Source of the DNA: Pseudoscleropodium purum
Taxonomy: Eukaryota; Streptophyta; Bryopsida; Hypnales; Brachytheciaceae
Reading direction: 5' to 3'
DNA length: 64,000 nt
NCBI GenBank assembly: GCA_963969395.1
Contig: OZ017796.1
Span: 43,948,243-44,012,242 of the forward strand
Numbering within the stretch: position 1 is the stretch's first letter; the number at the start of each line of letters is the position of its first letter. The notes beneath the pieces are model-generated. The model searched no databases. It was given only the letters and a program-made list of their open reading frames with translations, and was not told the DNA's origin. Shown piece by piece: positions 36,200 to 48,960 of the stretch. Both the position numbers and the translations under genes were made by a program.

Positions 36200-38979
36200 G
36201 TTCCGCACCGGTAACCGGGATTCATGTAACTTTTTTTTGGCGCAAAGACGACCGGTATAATTAGGGAATCGGGATTTTTCATTCAGGACCGGTTGAGGAA
36301 TCAGATCGCGGAGTTGTTGCTATATCCGGTGAATGGGGTTCTGTCAGTCGTGTGCAATCTCGCAATCTTTACTTCAAGTGCTGGTCGGGTGTGCGACTGG
36401 TGTTTACTCCGGAGTCTGAACTGGTGCACATTGATTTCATCGAGGATTCGGAAATTCCCGCGTACAGCACTTCAACAGAGGATCATAAAGATCTTCGGGG
36501 GTGAAACACCCCTGTGTGATGTCTAGATAAACTATCAGAATCCGTCCAAACTTTGGATGGAAAGTCTCGAAATTGAACAGGAGGTCAGTAAACTCAGTCC
36601 CCAGGAAACAGTCTTCATCCGAGAGACGGATCTTCGGCGAGTTCCGGGAAGGCTTCACTCGTCCCCAAGGCGGAGATCCACGAACTCTGTGAACTAAACG
36701 ATTCAGAGAGAGGAGCACTTGCCAGAACGTAAACTTCAACCAGGTCGGGGACAGAGCTCGCAGATCTTGCTACTACCTTGAGTAGGTCGCCCTCCTATTG
36801 AATGTCCATTCCAGAGTCTTTGTCTCCCAAGAACAAACTTGTATGCACACAAAATCAGTCAAGTCTTGTCGAATAGGTAGGCCATTTCTGCAGATTTTTA
36901 TATGGAAGTGTGCAATAGTTGCAAGAGGAGGAATGGAATTGTTGACAAAGTTTTACGGTCAAAAGGCTCAGGAAAAGTAGAGGAGGCAACTTTCAAACTT
37001 CCAATAATCTGATTTTAATATTAGACCTAAGTTTTGGGCTCCTTTTAGTTTCAAGACAATAAGATAACATTGCTCCTAGAATGTATTTTCACCTTGCCTA
37101 GGTAGAAGTGTAGACATCATGAAACTTATTGATTCAAGCAATTCTGATTTCTGGAAAACTTAAAAATAATTGATGAGTAACTGACTACTGCTGAAAATTA
37201 CATGATGAGTTTGCACACACAAATTAAATTTTGGGATGCACTTTCTTTTTAAGAAATCGGGAACACAATTTCTGCACACGTGAGTTTGAAAGCATTTTTT
37301 TTTATGAATTATTGAGTGTTTTGACCTCAAAATTCAATTTATGTAATTATTTAAAGGACTAGTGAAAAATTGGCGCTTAAGGCCATTTCACTTCACGTAT
37401 ACATTGACAATCTTTCCATTTTGAGTCCCATAACAAAACTTGATGGTCATGAATAAGTTATACATGGACTACATACCTTTCTTAGAAGGAAAACTTTGTG
37501 AACACTTTTCCTAAACTTATAGTAGTTGTAGAGTGTATTTAAATGGGCAGATTATTTTGAGAATTATGAGTGTAGACCTATGTTTATCATAATAGATCAA
37601 TGTTATTTGGTAATGGTTTATTGTTTTCTAATTTATATCTATGTAATAATATGTAGAAAGAATATTTGATTGCTATGTTATGAATAGTATTAAAAGTGTT
37701 TACTAAAGGCTTGTTACTTTACAACCATGAAGTGCCATTGGTAAAGTAGGAACCATAATTTAAAGCAATGATATAACTACCTCAATCCATGAATTGGATG
37801 CCTATGGCACCGTCAATGTTGTTGAGCATTGCATAGATGGCATTCATTTGCAAGCAAAGAAAGCTAAAGAGCATATCAACGTTTGGGATTTTCTTTTGAG
37901 TTTTACCAAATCTTTTCCTCTAATTCCCATATTGAACTAGTTTTTCACATACCGAGGTCAATTTTTTCTCTAATTTTCTACTCTCAATAGAAAATTCTGA
38001 TAGATTTTTTCACCAATTCTTCAGGAATGTGTTTTCAAATTGCAAACCATATTTTTCCCAATTCCACTTCTCTAGCTAATAATGAACTATCCAGCAGTTC
38101 TCTCCAAACATTAGAGCTCGTAGATTCTGTTGTGAAACTTGTGAAACGTCGACAGACACTCCAATCCAACTGATTTTTGAATGAAGGTCGTTTCCTTTGT
38201 CTTTTTTTTTCTTAAACACATGGACAATTTCCATTGCAAGGAGAAACAGTACAAAACCATAGGGCAAGCCCTCGGTGTAAATATTTTTGAGCATTTTCAC
38301 TAAATATCTGATTTTTAAAAAGACTATTTACTTTCCCTTTTCTTTTTTAAAAACTAAAAGATCCTCCTCCGTCTTTCATTCACTAGAGCTCAACGGCACT
38401 TTCGGCGTCCATCAACCCGAAATCCTGCGTCTGCTTCACCCTCTCCAATCACTGCACTGAAACTCCTTATCCAGGACATCTTTACCGTGGAAATATGATC
38501 CAAATTATTTACTGATTTTCATTTGAAAAGCCTCAGATTAATAAGTATTCTTTTAAATGTCTTAAATATTATATGGGAAATGTCCAAACTATTGCAGAAG
38601 TTTTTCTTCCATATTGCCTAATTTGAAATATTATAAAATTTTGTAAGAAATTGTAAAGAAGATAAGAAAAGTTGTATGAACCAAAACAAGAAAAGTCATG
38701 GTAGATGAAAATAAATAATATTTTTACAACCAAGAGTCCAAGAGTGCTTGGAAATCTAAAAAATGATATTCAACTTGCCCAAACCATTCAACATTGAAAA
38801 ATATGCCATGTGCAAAGTGGAAGATCTACCGCACCATTTTGGTGATACTTAAAAAAAAAACATGTATGGGATAATTAAGGGGTGATTTTAGCAAGTTTAG
38901 CCGCAAATAATTAGCTTTTGCCATTAGACTGTCTTGTAGGATCACTTGATTCGAGTTTTTTTTTATCAATTTGGAGAAG
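36200..38979. other. Region right of LHCII gene C
   Basis: A mixed-composition part (36250-36960) with overlapping short frames is followed by AT-rich DNA. No family motif seen. Confidence 0.45.
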
Positions 38980-39005
38980 TAGACACCCAAAGAGAAAGGG
39001 GTGTT

Positions 39006-39920
39006 TTAACCCCTAAAGGTCGGAGACTATGTTTTCACCATAAACACTCCCAAATTGCCATTTTTGATACAAGCACCAAATTTTAGATGAAAAACATTTT
39101 TGGACACTTGAAACTGTAGGATCTTGTAGTACACTAGTTTGAAAAGATGTGAAAAAATTTCAAAATTTTTCACCATGTAAATTGCAAGATATTAACCTTT
39201 AAAGTGACAAAAATCATTTTTTTGGCCCTGTGAAAATATAGGTAGTTGCACTGCACAAGGTCACATTTCTATGAAAAAATGCCCAAAATGGTGGTTACTC
39301 TTTATATTCATTTTTCAAGACAAGTTGGCTACATGCTTGAAAAAATTTAGATCATTTGGAATTGCACAATATATAGAAAAAAATAGTAAATAGAAAGAAG
39401 TACAAAATGATCTAAAGCATTAAATTTTTAAGAATTTAATTATTAAATTAAAAAAATTCCGATTTCAACAGCAGTGTTGTAGTAATAAACAATATAAATC
39501 ATTTTTTTCCAAAAAAATATTAAAAATTGAATTAAATAAAGGACTCCAAAGTTTATTTTCAATTTTTCAAGTAGAGAATGCAAATTGGAACACCTCATAA
39601 CTTTCATTTCATAACTCAGTGGAAGGATTCAAAAGCTTTCTACGTATATAAAAATCTAGAAAACCAATTTCGAATTTTCATTTTTGAAATAAGTAATTTT
39701 TTAAGAAATTTTTGGGCCAGTCAAACATTGAAAATTACATATCATGCAATAACTTTTGAACCACGTAGTCAAAAGTTATGAACATTGATGGGCCTTAAAG
39801 CTACTCTTTGAATACATTTTGTGTGAAAATTTCAAAGAAAAAAATAGAAATTCCGTTTAAATTGAGCTACTCAAGATCACTATATTGTCAAAAAATGCAG
39901 CTTGGTCTCTTAGGGGTTCA
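39006..39920 (+). mobile_element. TTAA-flanked piggyBac-like element (copy 2)
   Basis: Starts TTAACCCCTAAAGG and ends CTCTTAGGGGTTCA, where TTCA is one base from TTAA. The interior matches copies 24342-25259 and 43098-44043. It sits in the left end of the family F MITE. Confidence 0.82.
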
Positions 39921-40038
39921 GTGAGTTTTTAAGTATTGTCCTAAACATAAGATTATAAGTAACGATTGTGAAAAAGATTTTCAACACGGTTTTAGTAAAA
40001 ACACATATAATTCTAGTAAATTTTTATTGAAAATCTCC

Positions 40039-40963
40039 TTAACCCCTAAAGGACCATTCTCCTTTTGGGGGACAAATGGAATTTTGGGCAAGTATTTGAG
40101 GGCTTAAATTTTTTCCTGATTTTTTGAAATGTTTTTAGAAGATAGAAAAATTAATAAGCTTTGTGGAAATATAATTTTTTTTTCTCAATTGGTGCCTGGG
40201 AACAACAATTATGCCCAAATAAGCTTAAAATAGGGGACATAGGGTAGCTAAAAAAATATTAAATATTTCAATTTGAATTTTTTTTTGTAAAATCTCATAG
40301 ATTATATTTTTTCTAAATAAAAAAATTTGATTCATTCCATTAAGATTCATTATGAGAAAGTTATGGACAATCTTGTTTTTTGGGCAATAAGGAGCATTTT
40401 CTTAAAAAAATAATTTGTAGGATACATTTTTTAATGCAACTTTTACAGTTTTTCAAAAAGAAAAAGTTCCACATATTTTAGTTTGTTTACTAGAACAATC
40501 TCACCATTGGAATTAGTGCATTTTGATTCCATTTTAGAGATATTAATAATTTAGATTTTCCTTCTATCTCGTACTTACTTCTATTTAATAATTTTTTAAA
40601 GGATAAAAATTAAATTTGTTTGAATTTTTTTCCTAGATTCTCAAGTCAATTTTTCACTACAAAGATTTAAAGCTCAAAACTTTTTAGTGCAGAAAATTTT
40701 AAGTTAAAAATGTTCAAAGCTAAAAAATCTAGTCTTGCAATGTACTGAAAAACTTGCTTTGTTCACTTTAAACGCAATTATCTTACAATTTGTGTGGTCA
40801 AAAATTTTGAAATTTTTTCTACACATTCTCATACTAGTTAATTGTAGATCCAATGGTTAGATGCAGGAAAAAACCAATTTAAATTTTTTTTTAACTTTTT
40901 GCTATAGAAATGCAATTTTGAATGTTTTATGGCAGAAAAAGGCCTTGATCCTTTAGGGGTTAA
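40039..40963 (+). mobile_element. TTAA-flanked piggyBac-like element, subfamily B
   Basis: Perfect TTAA at both ends, with termini CCCCTAAAGGACC and GATCCTTTAGGGG as inverted repeats. It shares its interior with 30775-31542. It sits at a second TTAA of the same family F MITE. Confidence 0.88.
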
Positions 40964-41040
40964 AAGGTCATTACTTATAATCTTATATTTAGGACTATAT
41001 TTAAAAACTCACTTAAAACATTGTTTTTTTTTATAATGGG

Positions 41041-43097
41041 TTAGTTGTTTCTTCAATACTTATGTAATACTTGGGTGATACTTGGTGGTGTTTATATTAA
41101 AAATAGGTGAAATCTAGGTAAAATTTGACTCTTGGTTTTAAAATATAAAAGAAGCTTGACTAATTTGACAGAAAAAAGATATTTTCCTTCACAAAAAATT
41201 GCCAACATCTTTTCAATATAGCCAATTGGGAAAAAAAATCATGCAATAAAAAAACACTTGACTTAATTGACCAACATCAATGATAAGCAAACATAAGAAA
41301 TCTAAGGTAGGTTGCTCACAAAGCGATTCTTTAAGGGCTAATTTATGATTACAAAGAATTTCACTTCTTGATATATTTTTGAGTAAATTTTCAATAAAAG
41401 AAAAATGATGTTTAGATCTTATCCAAGTTTCTTTTTATTATTTTTGAACCTTTGTGAAATTAATTAAAAAATTTTAAAATGGAAATGGAGTGGTCACTAA
41501 AAGCATCCCCTTTCCCAAAACCATTTGTACATTGATGGTACACTAATGAGTGCAATATGTACTTCTATGTTAGAGGTCACTTATAGAGCACCCTACCTTA
41601 TTCAACATTTTGAAAGTGCCTAATTTATTAACAACTTATAGCAATATTGTAACAAATGATCAAATTGCAAAATTACAAAATGTGGATTAGTGAGTTATGA
41701 AGAAAGACATATTCTTCTCATGAAAAGGAATCTTGAAAATGAATGTAAATAAGTACCCTACAACCCAGAGGTGAAGATCATGCAATATTGAGGAAAAAAA
41801 ATTCGGTTGATGAAAAAGATTTAAAATGTGCTAATACTTGAAAGGTTCATAAGAAGCAAGTCATCTTCATTACATAATCATAATTTTGTTTGAATTCTTG
41901 AACTCTACATAAAAATTTAACTAGAAATTTTATAAAGTTTTATTTAATATGGAGTCTTTTTCCTTTGGTTGTTGGCCAAACTAAAGCGCAAAAAAATTGC
42001 AAATATTTTTAGAAGTTGATATTTTCTTTATAAACATTACTTCATGACTTGTAAATACTACAACTAAAGAATTCTATGATAGAAACATCTACTCACATTG
42101 CAACATCGTTTGTAATAAATATCATATATTAAATACATAAATAAAAATGTTAAAATATAGGCTAAATTGTATATTGAAGGTTTGAATTAAAATATATTGT
42201 TGTTTCAATTGAGGTGGGTACTTAGCTGGTTTGTACTTGAGAGATGGATCTTAGAGATCAATATACCTTGCACTCTCTCAAATTTGCAACATTGAAATGC
42301 TTCATCAACATGAGCAAGCAATCATCACTATGTTAATAAAGTTACAATGGTTATAATTGAAATGTAAGCACTCACAAAATATCCTTACAAACAGGGTAGA
42401 TCATCTACCAACTTGAGCATTCACAATTCCTATAATTTGAAGTACTTGCAGTTTGAACATAACCCAAGTGTCTTTGATTATTGGGTCTTTTCTTTAATAT
42501 TATGATGACTAGATTTAATATAGTTAGCATTGCCCAATAGATTTATTTCTACACTACCAATATTGAGACAATACCTAACACACTTGCTATAAAAGAATTA
42601 AAGTGGTTAACTTGTATTTGACTTGCCTTCAAAAAGAGCTCTTCTATTTCAAGATCTCAATTGACTATTTGACTATGCATTGTAAAGTGGTAGTAACTAC
42701 CAGTTACAATTTCAAATTGACAAAGCAACTAGTTAATCTTTGTTTTTGGAAATCTTTGGCAATTTGTAGGTCATTTCCACTCAAAAAATGTAGAAAATCT
42801 TTTATCATGTGGACTACATAGAAAAAAATGAGACCTCATTTTATTGTTACATGCCAAAAATGTAATACTTGTCTTTTGTAAAAGCCATTGTGAAATCTAT
42901 AGTTTTAAGTCACAAGCTTTGCAACAAAATATTCTACTAGAGTATAGGGATTAAAAGCCAAAGAGAAAAAGATATAAGGAATAAACACATTCATTTGGTT
43001 GTCATAAAGAGAAAAATCACTATGTAAAAAAAAGAAAAAAGACTACAACAAAATAACAATAATTATTAGATGAATTGATGACTTAAATATACTTTAT
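41041..43097. other. AT-rich stretch without a recognised gene
   Basis: Nothing coding supported. Confidence 0.5.
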
Positions 43098-44043
43098 TTA
43101 ACCTCTAAAAGACCACGGTGTGTTTTTTGGCATCATAACTTTTTTAGGCAAGTGCATCTGTGCATATGAGCGGAGATTTTCATATTTTTGGCTCAAATCT
43201 TAATACAAGGTGTGGACAAGGAATATCTTTCACGTGCACTAAATTTCAAGCCATTTGGAAATATGAGTAAAAAATTATGGCCTAATATTTAATTTATTTT
43301 TCAACTCGTGCAGTCCAAGCAAATCACAAAAAATTCAATTTTCCAAAAATAAAAATTTGAAATTAATTTTCTAGATTTGTATATACATAGAAAGCTTTTA
43401 ATCATTCCATTTTGATCAATGAATTAAAAGTTATGAGGTGTTTTAGTTTGAAGGCAATTAGGATTATCTATTCCAAAATAAACTTTGAGGTTCTTTATTG
43501 AATTCAATTTTCAATATTTTTGAAAAATTAAAAGAATTAAAAAACATATATATGATGATCATTGTTTATTACAACATTATAACCACTAGGATTGGCATTT
43601 TTCAATTCCATAACTAAATTATTAACAATTTAGTATTTTGATTCATTCTCTACTTCTTTCTACTTACTATTTTTTTCCTATATGATGTACAATTTCAAAT
43701 GATCTGAAATTTTTCAAGCATGTAGTCAACTTGCCTTGAAAAATTAATCCAAAGAGTTGCAACCATTTTGGACATTTTTTCATACAAATGTGACCCTATG
43801 AAGTGTAGCTGCCTAATTTTTTGCAGGGCCAAAAAAGGTTTTTTGTCAATTCAAACGCTAATATCTTGCAATCTACATGGGGAAAAATTCTGAAATTTTT
43901 TCTACGTCTTCCAAAATGATCATACTACAAGATCCTATGGTTGGATGTGTCCAAAAATGTTAATTTTTTTTTATACTTGTCCTAAAAATGGCAGTTTTGG
44001 AGTATTTTTGATGAAAACATAGTCAAAGAACTCTAGGGGTTAA
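43098..44043 (-). mobile_element. TTAA-flanked piggyBac-like element (copy 3)
   Basis: TTAACCTCTAAAAGACC at the left and CTCTAGGGGTTAA at the right, 946 bp in all. The interior is the reverse complement of copies 1 and 2. Confidence 0.82.
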
Positions 44044-44315
44044 GAAGACACAAGGAAACAATACAATCCATGATTTACAAGTTCTAACATATTTAAAAGA
44101 ATGATCAAAAGATTTGACTAGTAGAATGTTGGATTGCAAAGACTAGAGCTTGAAATTTTACCAAAATCATTTCACAAGACAAAGCTTCCATTTTCACATG
44201 TTGCATCTTTCACAAAAAGATTCTAAGGCCACAACTATGCTTCAAGGACCCACCAGGGCTCTAGGGTACTGAATACTAGTTATATTTCCTGCAAACACAA
44301 TGACGAGACCCATAT

Positions 44316-44455
44316 ACATATGACCAGCAATTTCCTCCTAATCTATCGTACACTGGTGTTTTGGGTTCCCAAGAACCCTCCCCCACATACATATGACCAA
44401 CAATTTCCTCCTAATCTATCGTACACCAGTGTTTTGGGTTCCCAAGAACCCTCCT
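44316..44455 (+). repeat. 73-bp direct duplication
   Basis: Units start ACATATGACCA at 44316 and 44389 and share TTTCCTCCTAATCTATCGTA and GGGTTCCCAAGAACCCTCC. Only a few bases differ. Confidence 0.9.
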
Positions 44456-44555
44456 TTTTCTATTCATTTTTGTGTGTTACAATACTTACAAGAAAGACTA
44501 GTCAATTTTGTAGCATTTGGAGCCTTTTTCACAATACTACAAGCTTTTGGAATAA

Positions 44556-44598
44556 ATAAAATGAAATAAAATGAAATAAAATGAAATAAAATGAAATA
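44556..44598 (+). repeat. 10-bp tandem repeat
   Basis: About four units of AATAAAATGA, ending 20 bases before the target duplication of the hAT element. Confidence 0.9.
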
Positions 44599-44618
44599 TG
44601 AATAATTGGTATAACACT

Positions 44619-44626
44619 AAAAATAA
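44619..44626. repeat. Left target-site duplication of the large hAT element
   Basis: AAAAATAA, directly followed by CAGGGT. The same eight bases directly follow the right end at 54399. Being A-rich it is weaker evidence alone than a mixed 8-mer, but its placement is exact on both sides. Confidence 0.85.
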
Positions 44627-44765
44627 CAGGGTGGACGAATCTCTACGTCCGCTCCAAAATAGCGTCCGTTTTCCGGACGTCCGGACGCACAGACGCTAGC
44701 GGACGTAGCGTCCCTTCCACCGTCAGAAGGCGGACGGGCACAACGGACGGACGGGGCGGCTTAGA
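44627..44765. repeat. Left subterminal GC-rich repeat cluster
   Basis: CAGGGTGGACGAATCTCTAC, then many GGACG/CGTCC words including GGACGTCCGGACGC. About 130 bases align with the left end of the MITE at 54645. Confidence 0.85.
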
Positions 44766-45273
44766 AAATCCGTTTTGGGTTTTTTGTTTTGATTGTTTTC
44801 ACCAATGAGAGATTGAGAGTGAAGTCATTTGGATTTTGATTTTTCTTATATTGCAATTGCGATTCAATAGAGTTGTATATCACTATTTATATAAAAGCTA
44901 AAATATGAAATATATTTTTAATTTTTTTTGTTGAATTTCATTTTGATTTAAAAACAAAATCACTTTAAAATCCAGCAAGATGTATATCATCAATAAACAA
45001 ACAATTTTATAATAAAATGATTGAAGAAACGATTGTCATTTGTCAACATGAGCTCCATATATCATGAGCAACTAAACAATCAAACATCTAAATTTACATC
45101 TCCACAATTCCTATGGACGCCAATCCACAGCTCCTCTAACCTCAGCCCCACTACTCTCTCTTGCAGCTCTCCGTTCAAAATCTTCATTATTAGAGTCATC
45201 TTCATTGTTGGAGTCCTCTTCATTGTTGGAATCAAGTATCGTTGTCTCCTTCAAGTCTTCTCTCGAAGTAGGT

Positions 45274-45672
45274 TTATTCCCTTCTTTCAAATTTAATTTT
45301 TTTTTTTACTTTGACAAAACGATTAAAGGCTTTTTGAATAGGAACCTTTCTTTTCTTTCTATTTGACAAAGTAGCAACATTTTCATCAAGAGGGGTCCTA
45401 TTCTTCACTGGAGAAATAGCAAAAGGTTGCATTTCTCTTTTCGCTTTCACCTTACTCGATTCTTGAACCATCAATCTCGATGTAGGGTCGACATGTCCAT
45501 GAACGATTATCTTTACTTTGACTTTTTTTTGAAGTAATAGAGTGCCGTTTGTTGATTTGATGGGTTCTTGCGCCATTCCTTTTCCTAAAATGCGATCACG
45601 CAAAGATGCCAATGGCATCCAATCACTATCCGTATCATTTAGGCTTGTAGGTGATGACGCTACTTTCCATAG
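45274..45672 (-). pseudogene. Basic C-terminal segment after the transposase frame
   Basis: A minus-strand frame open from about 45672 to 45274 encodes an unrecognised protein part rich in Lys and Arg (runs like Lys-Val-Lys-Lys-Lys-Ile-Lys). It is in another frame from the transposase. TTTTTTACAG just before it would be a usable 3' splice site, so it may be the last exon of the transposase gene or the result of a frameshift in the A/T run near 45690. Confidence 0.35.
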
Positions 45673-45673
45673 A

Positions 45674-48484
45674 TTACCGCCTGTAAAAATTTTTTTTGGA
45701 AATGTTCACTAGGCGTTTTCCATATCCAAAGCTCTGAGAATCATCCAATCTGACCAATCGTGTGCTAACAGACTTCAACGGTATTGGTGGAAGAGCACTA
45801 GATCTCGGTACTTCAAAAATTGACTTCATTGGCTCTTTTCTTTTATCACTCTTCACAATTGCCAAATTTGTGACTGCCATCCCAACTGAATCACTATTTT
45901 TCTGTACCGCAATATTTGGTTCCCCTTCATCACCACTATTGTTGCCCACATCTTTTGGAACGTCCACCTCCATGACCGCATCTTCTCTTCTGTCGTTTCC
46001 TTGCACTACATTTAATGCCACAGATGGAGATTGAGAAATTAAAACTTCTTCATTTCTCCCATCATCACCAATAGCATTTTCATTGATTTTCACCTTTTTG
46101 GCAATAGCGTTTGCCTTTTCCGATAGAATGTTTTCGCTATTCAAGAATCCCATTCCATTGCAATATGCAGTTAAAGAAGGTAGATTCTCCTCTCCCCCTA
46201 CATTGTCCTTGTCTTCATAAAAGGTATATGCATCGTTTGCATTGTCGAGAACGACATCCTTGCGGTTTAGATGATAATCATGCGCATCATTCACCAAATC
46301 GAGAAAGCCTTCCATAACGTCTTCATCTCCCTATGCTGTTGTACGATTGAAGTCATCTCCGCCATCTACAACTGAAAGGGCCCTTTCCAAATCCTCGTCA
46401 TCATCGTCATCATCGTCTTCTAATGTCGGCCTATCTGAATCCTCTGATTTCATCGGATCCACATTATCATTATACCATTTTTTTTCATCTTTTTCCTTTG
46501 ATGCGTTTAATACTTTAGAATTGGTATACACGTACACAAAATCCGTTGCTCTCTTCGGCTTCAATTTATTTCGAGATTTGTTGTGAACAAAAGAATAGTT
46601 GCTTCAATTCCGTTCACATGAAGATGATGACACCGGTTGAGCCAATATCCTCTTCGCTAATGGAGCTATAAACTTGCCACATGCACCTTCAAAATCCCAC
46701 CAAGCATGTGCGGACAACATTTGATCTCCCGGATTCAACATATTGTGGAATGGAAGTTCCTTGTGTCGAAAAGCCACAAATTCCTTCACCACTGCTGTAT
46801 ATTCATCCGGTTTACATATTCTCTCCAAAACTTTCTTACATCCTGACATTGCATCTGCGTCATCCGCTAGCTCTTTGTCATGAAGAAGGTATGGATTCAA
46901 AAGAGCTGCGGCTGATTGGAGATCGTTGTCCACCATTCTTCTTCGAGCATAAAAAGACTGTACCAATGGAATTGCAAGTTCTTCTAGTAAACAAAATGGT
47001 CGACTTTGTAATCTGTTCACATGCTTCTCTAACTTCCTCATGATATGCAACACCTTCCCCATGCATGGTGATTTTGAATCCAAATCGCGAAGTGCACATA
47101 TGATTGGTTCAACCATCTCCACAGAATTGATGGACCAATTCCAAAAATGGTCATCAAGAACAATTTTCTTCACCGCTAAAGCCAAGTCTTTTGGTTGGAC
47201 TTTGGCTCCACGTTTCTTCTTGAAAGTATGTACCTACTCAACCCATTGCGGATCTACCACCGTTTATTCCAATGCTCCTCTTAATTTTGTCAAACGCTCC
47301 ATCATGATAAATGTAGAGGCGAACCTTGTATCCCCAAGCATCAAAAGACCAAGATTTGGCGAATACTTTTGCAATAGAGCTAGCGGCATATGTCTCTTCC
47401 TGATAAATTTAGCTACAAGAACTCCTTTATCCAATTTGGAAGCAATCCATTTCTATGCAGCCCAATCCTTCAACAACAAATTCAATGCATGTACCACGCA
47501 CCCTTGGTAAAAAATATGAGGATATTTTGCAAATATTACATCCCATGCGAACGGATTCATGGGAGCATTATCTGTAGTTATTAACACGACGTTCTTGGAC
47601 CCCACTTGTTCAATGAACTTTTCCAACACAGCTGCCAAGTACTCCGAATTTTTTTCACAACCACTTGTATCCACAAATCCAAGAAATTCTTTACCTGCAG
47701 ATGATACAAGCATGGCATTGATGAGAGGTCGATTAGTCACTGAGCTCCATCCATCAATGGACAATGTTGCTCCAAATTTTCGAATGCTATCTTCGGTCCG
47801 TGCATTCAACTGTGTCTAAATGTTGGTCTTCGCTTCATTCAACAATTTGTACCGAAGGTCGTGGTATGAGGGAGGAATGTATGGCCTACCAAATGCAGCC
47901 GTTTTCTTCACTGCTTCTTTAAAAGCTGGATTTCGAGCCACGGAAAATGGTATGTTCGTCGAATAAAAAAAATTTGCCCACACTGAATGTAATTAGCATC
48001 TATAATCTTCTTCAAACCCATTCACTAAGCTGCCTTGCCTCTGAGGCCTAGAACTTGATGCCCTCAGGGTTTCACGTTCACCAGAAGCTTCCGTACTCAA
48101 AGTCATTTCAGTTGTGGCACATACCATTGATACCAATTCTTTGGATGCTGGACAAGAGTCTTCGTGGTCAGAATGCAACACAGCCTTTTCGGCCGAAAAC
48201 TCTTAGACATCTGAAGGGCCAGGGTTGCCATCCACATTGTCCATTATAACGCGTTTTGGAAAAACTCCTTCGCAATGCCAAAATAAATCTCGAACTGCCA
48301 TTGATAATCGTAGACAAAGGCTCACCCTTTTATTACGTACACCTTTAGGCCCAAAATAGCCTAAGTGGCTGAACATACGGCTGAGCCTCCTTGACATGAT
48401 CGCTTTGCAAAGCCTACATTTTACTTTACCACCCTCTTGTACACTATACCAAGGAGAAAAATCCCCCGTCGGTTTGGCCACCAT
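45674..48484 (-). pseudogene. hAT-family transposase, eight in-frame stops and no frameshift
   Basis: hAT transposases cut and rejoin element DNA in the nucleus. From an ATG at 48482-48484 one frame runs 937 codons. It has a BED-like zinc finger (Cys-Arg-Leu-Cys ... His, codons ~32-55) and a DUF659-type core with Ser-Ile-Asp-Gly-Trp-Ser-Ser. Then come Thr-Thr-Asp-Asn-Ala, Gln-Gly-Cys-Val-Val-His-Ala, and a hAT dimerisation domain with Ser-Ser-Cys-Glu-Arg-Asn. An Asp-rich, acidic tail follows. Stops fall at 48203, 47993, 47816, 47453, 47264, 47234, 46604 and 46331 (lower coordinate of each). Sequence on both sides of each stop stays hAT-like, so all are internal. The TGA at 46604 falls where the family has Trp. 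Confidence 0.93.
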
Positions 48485-48731
48485 ATTGACAAGTGTATAT
48501 TTTACCTCAATTTCAAAAGAAACCAATAAAATGTTTTAAATTTGAAACCCACAACGTGACAATGTATACAATATCAATGAAATTAGTCACACAAAGCTTT
48601 GAAAATCAAAGCCCCCCCGTCCACCGAACTATGCATTACCAAGCAAGAGACGCAAAAAATTGAAGCTCATAGCCCTTGGAAATCTTAGCGTTCGGTTTTT
48701 CGAGAGTGAATACAAAAGCTTCTCTTCTAAC

Positions 48732-48740
48732 ATTTATAGT
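48732..48740 (-). promoter_or_regulatory. TATA box of the hAT transposase gene
   Basis: CTATAAATG on the minus strand, about 250 bases upstream of the ATG and just downstream (in transcription sense) of the GC-rich cluster. Confidence 0.5.
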
Positions 48741-48784
48741 CCCCTCCAGAAAATTAAAGGTTCATTTTTGGGGTTTACATTCAA

Positions 48785-48960
48785 AAACAAGCAACGGCCC
48801 GGACGAGGCTGAAGCGGACGGGCGGACGAGCGGACAGGCCGGATGGGGCGGGCGGACGGGGCGGTCGGACGGGACTGTCCGCACTGTCCGCCTTCCGACG
48901 CCGTCCGCGCTTTGGACACGCCGACCGCCCCACTTAAACACTAACCGCCGCCGACGTCTG
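48785..48960. repeat. GC-rich GTCCG cluster upstream of the transposase
   Basis: Dense CCGTCCGCCCG-like words, read along the direction of transposase transcription. The word type is the same as in the subterminal clusters. No CAGGG terminus lies here, so it is not an element end. Confidence 0.8.

Larger units (their letters stand above)
38985..41040 (+). mobile_element. Foldback MITE (family F) split by two TTAA elements
   Basis: Three pieces make one MITE: about 38985-39009, 39917-40042 and 40960-41040. Together they give the same left end, middle and right end as the unbroken copy at 54938-55148. Both interruptions fall at TTAA sites of the MITE. Confidence 0.85.

Noticed and set aside
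44627..48960. Transposase region as a separate, complete hAT element ending at the 48785-48960 cluster
   Set aside because: The cluster has no CAGGG-type terminus and no matching duplication, whereas 44627 and 54398 share an 8-bp duplication and the MITE pairs those two end types.
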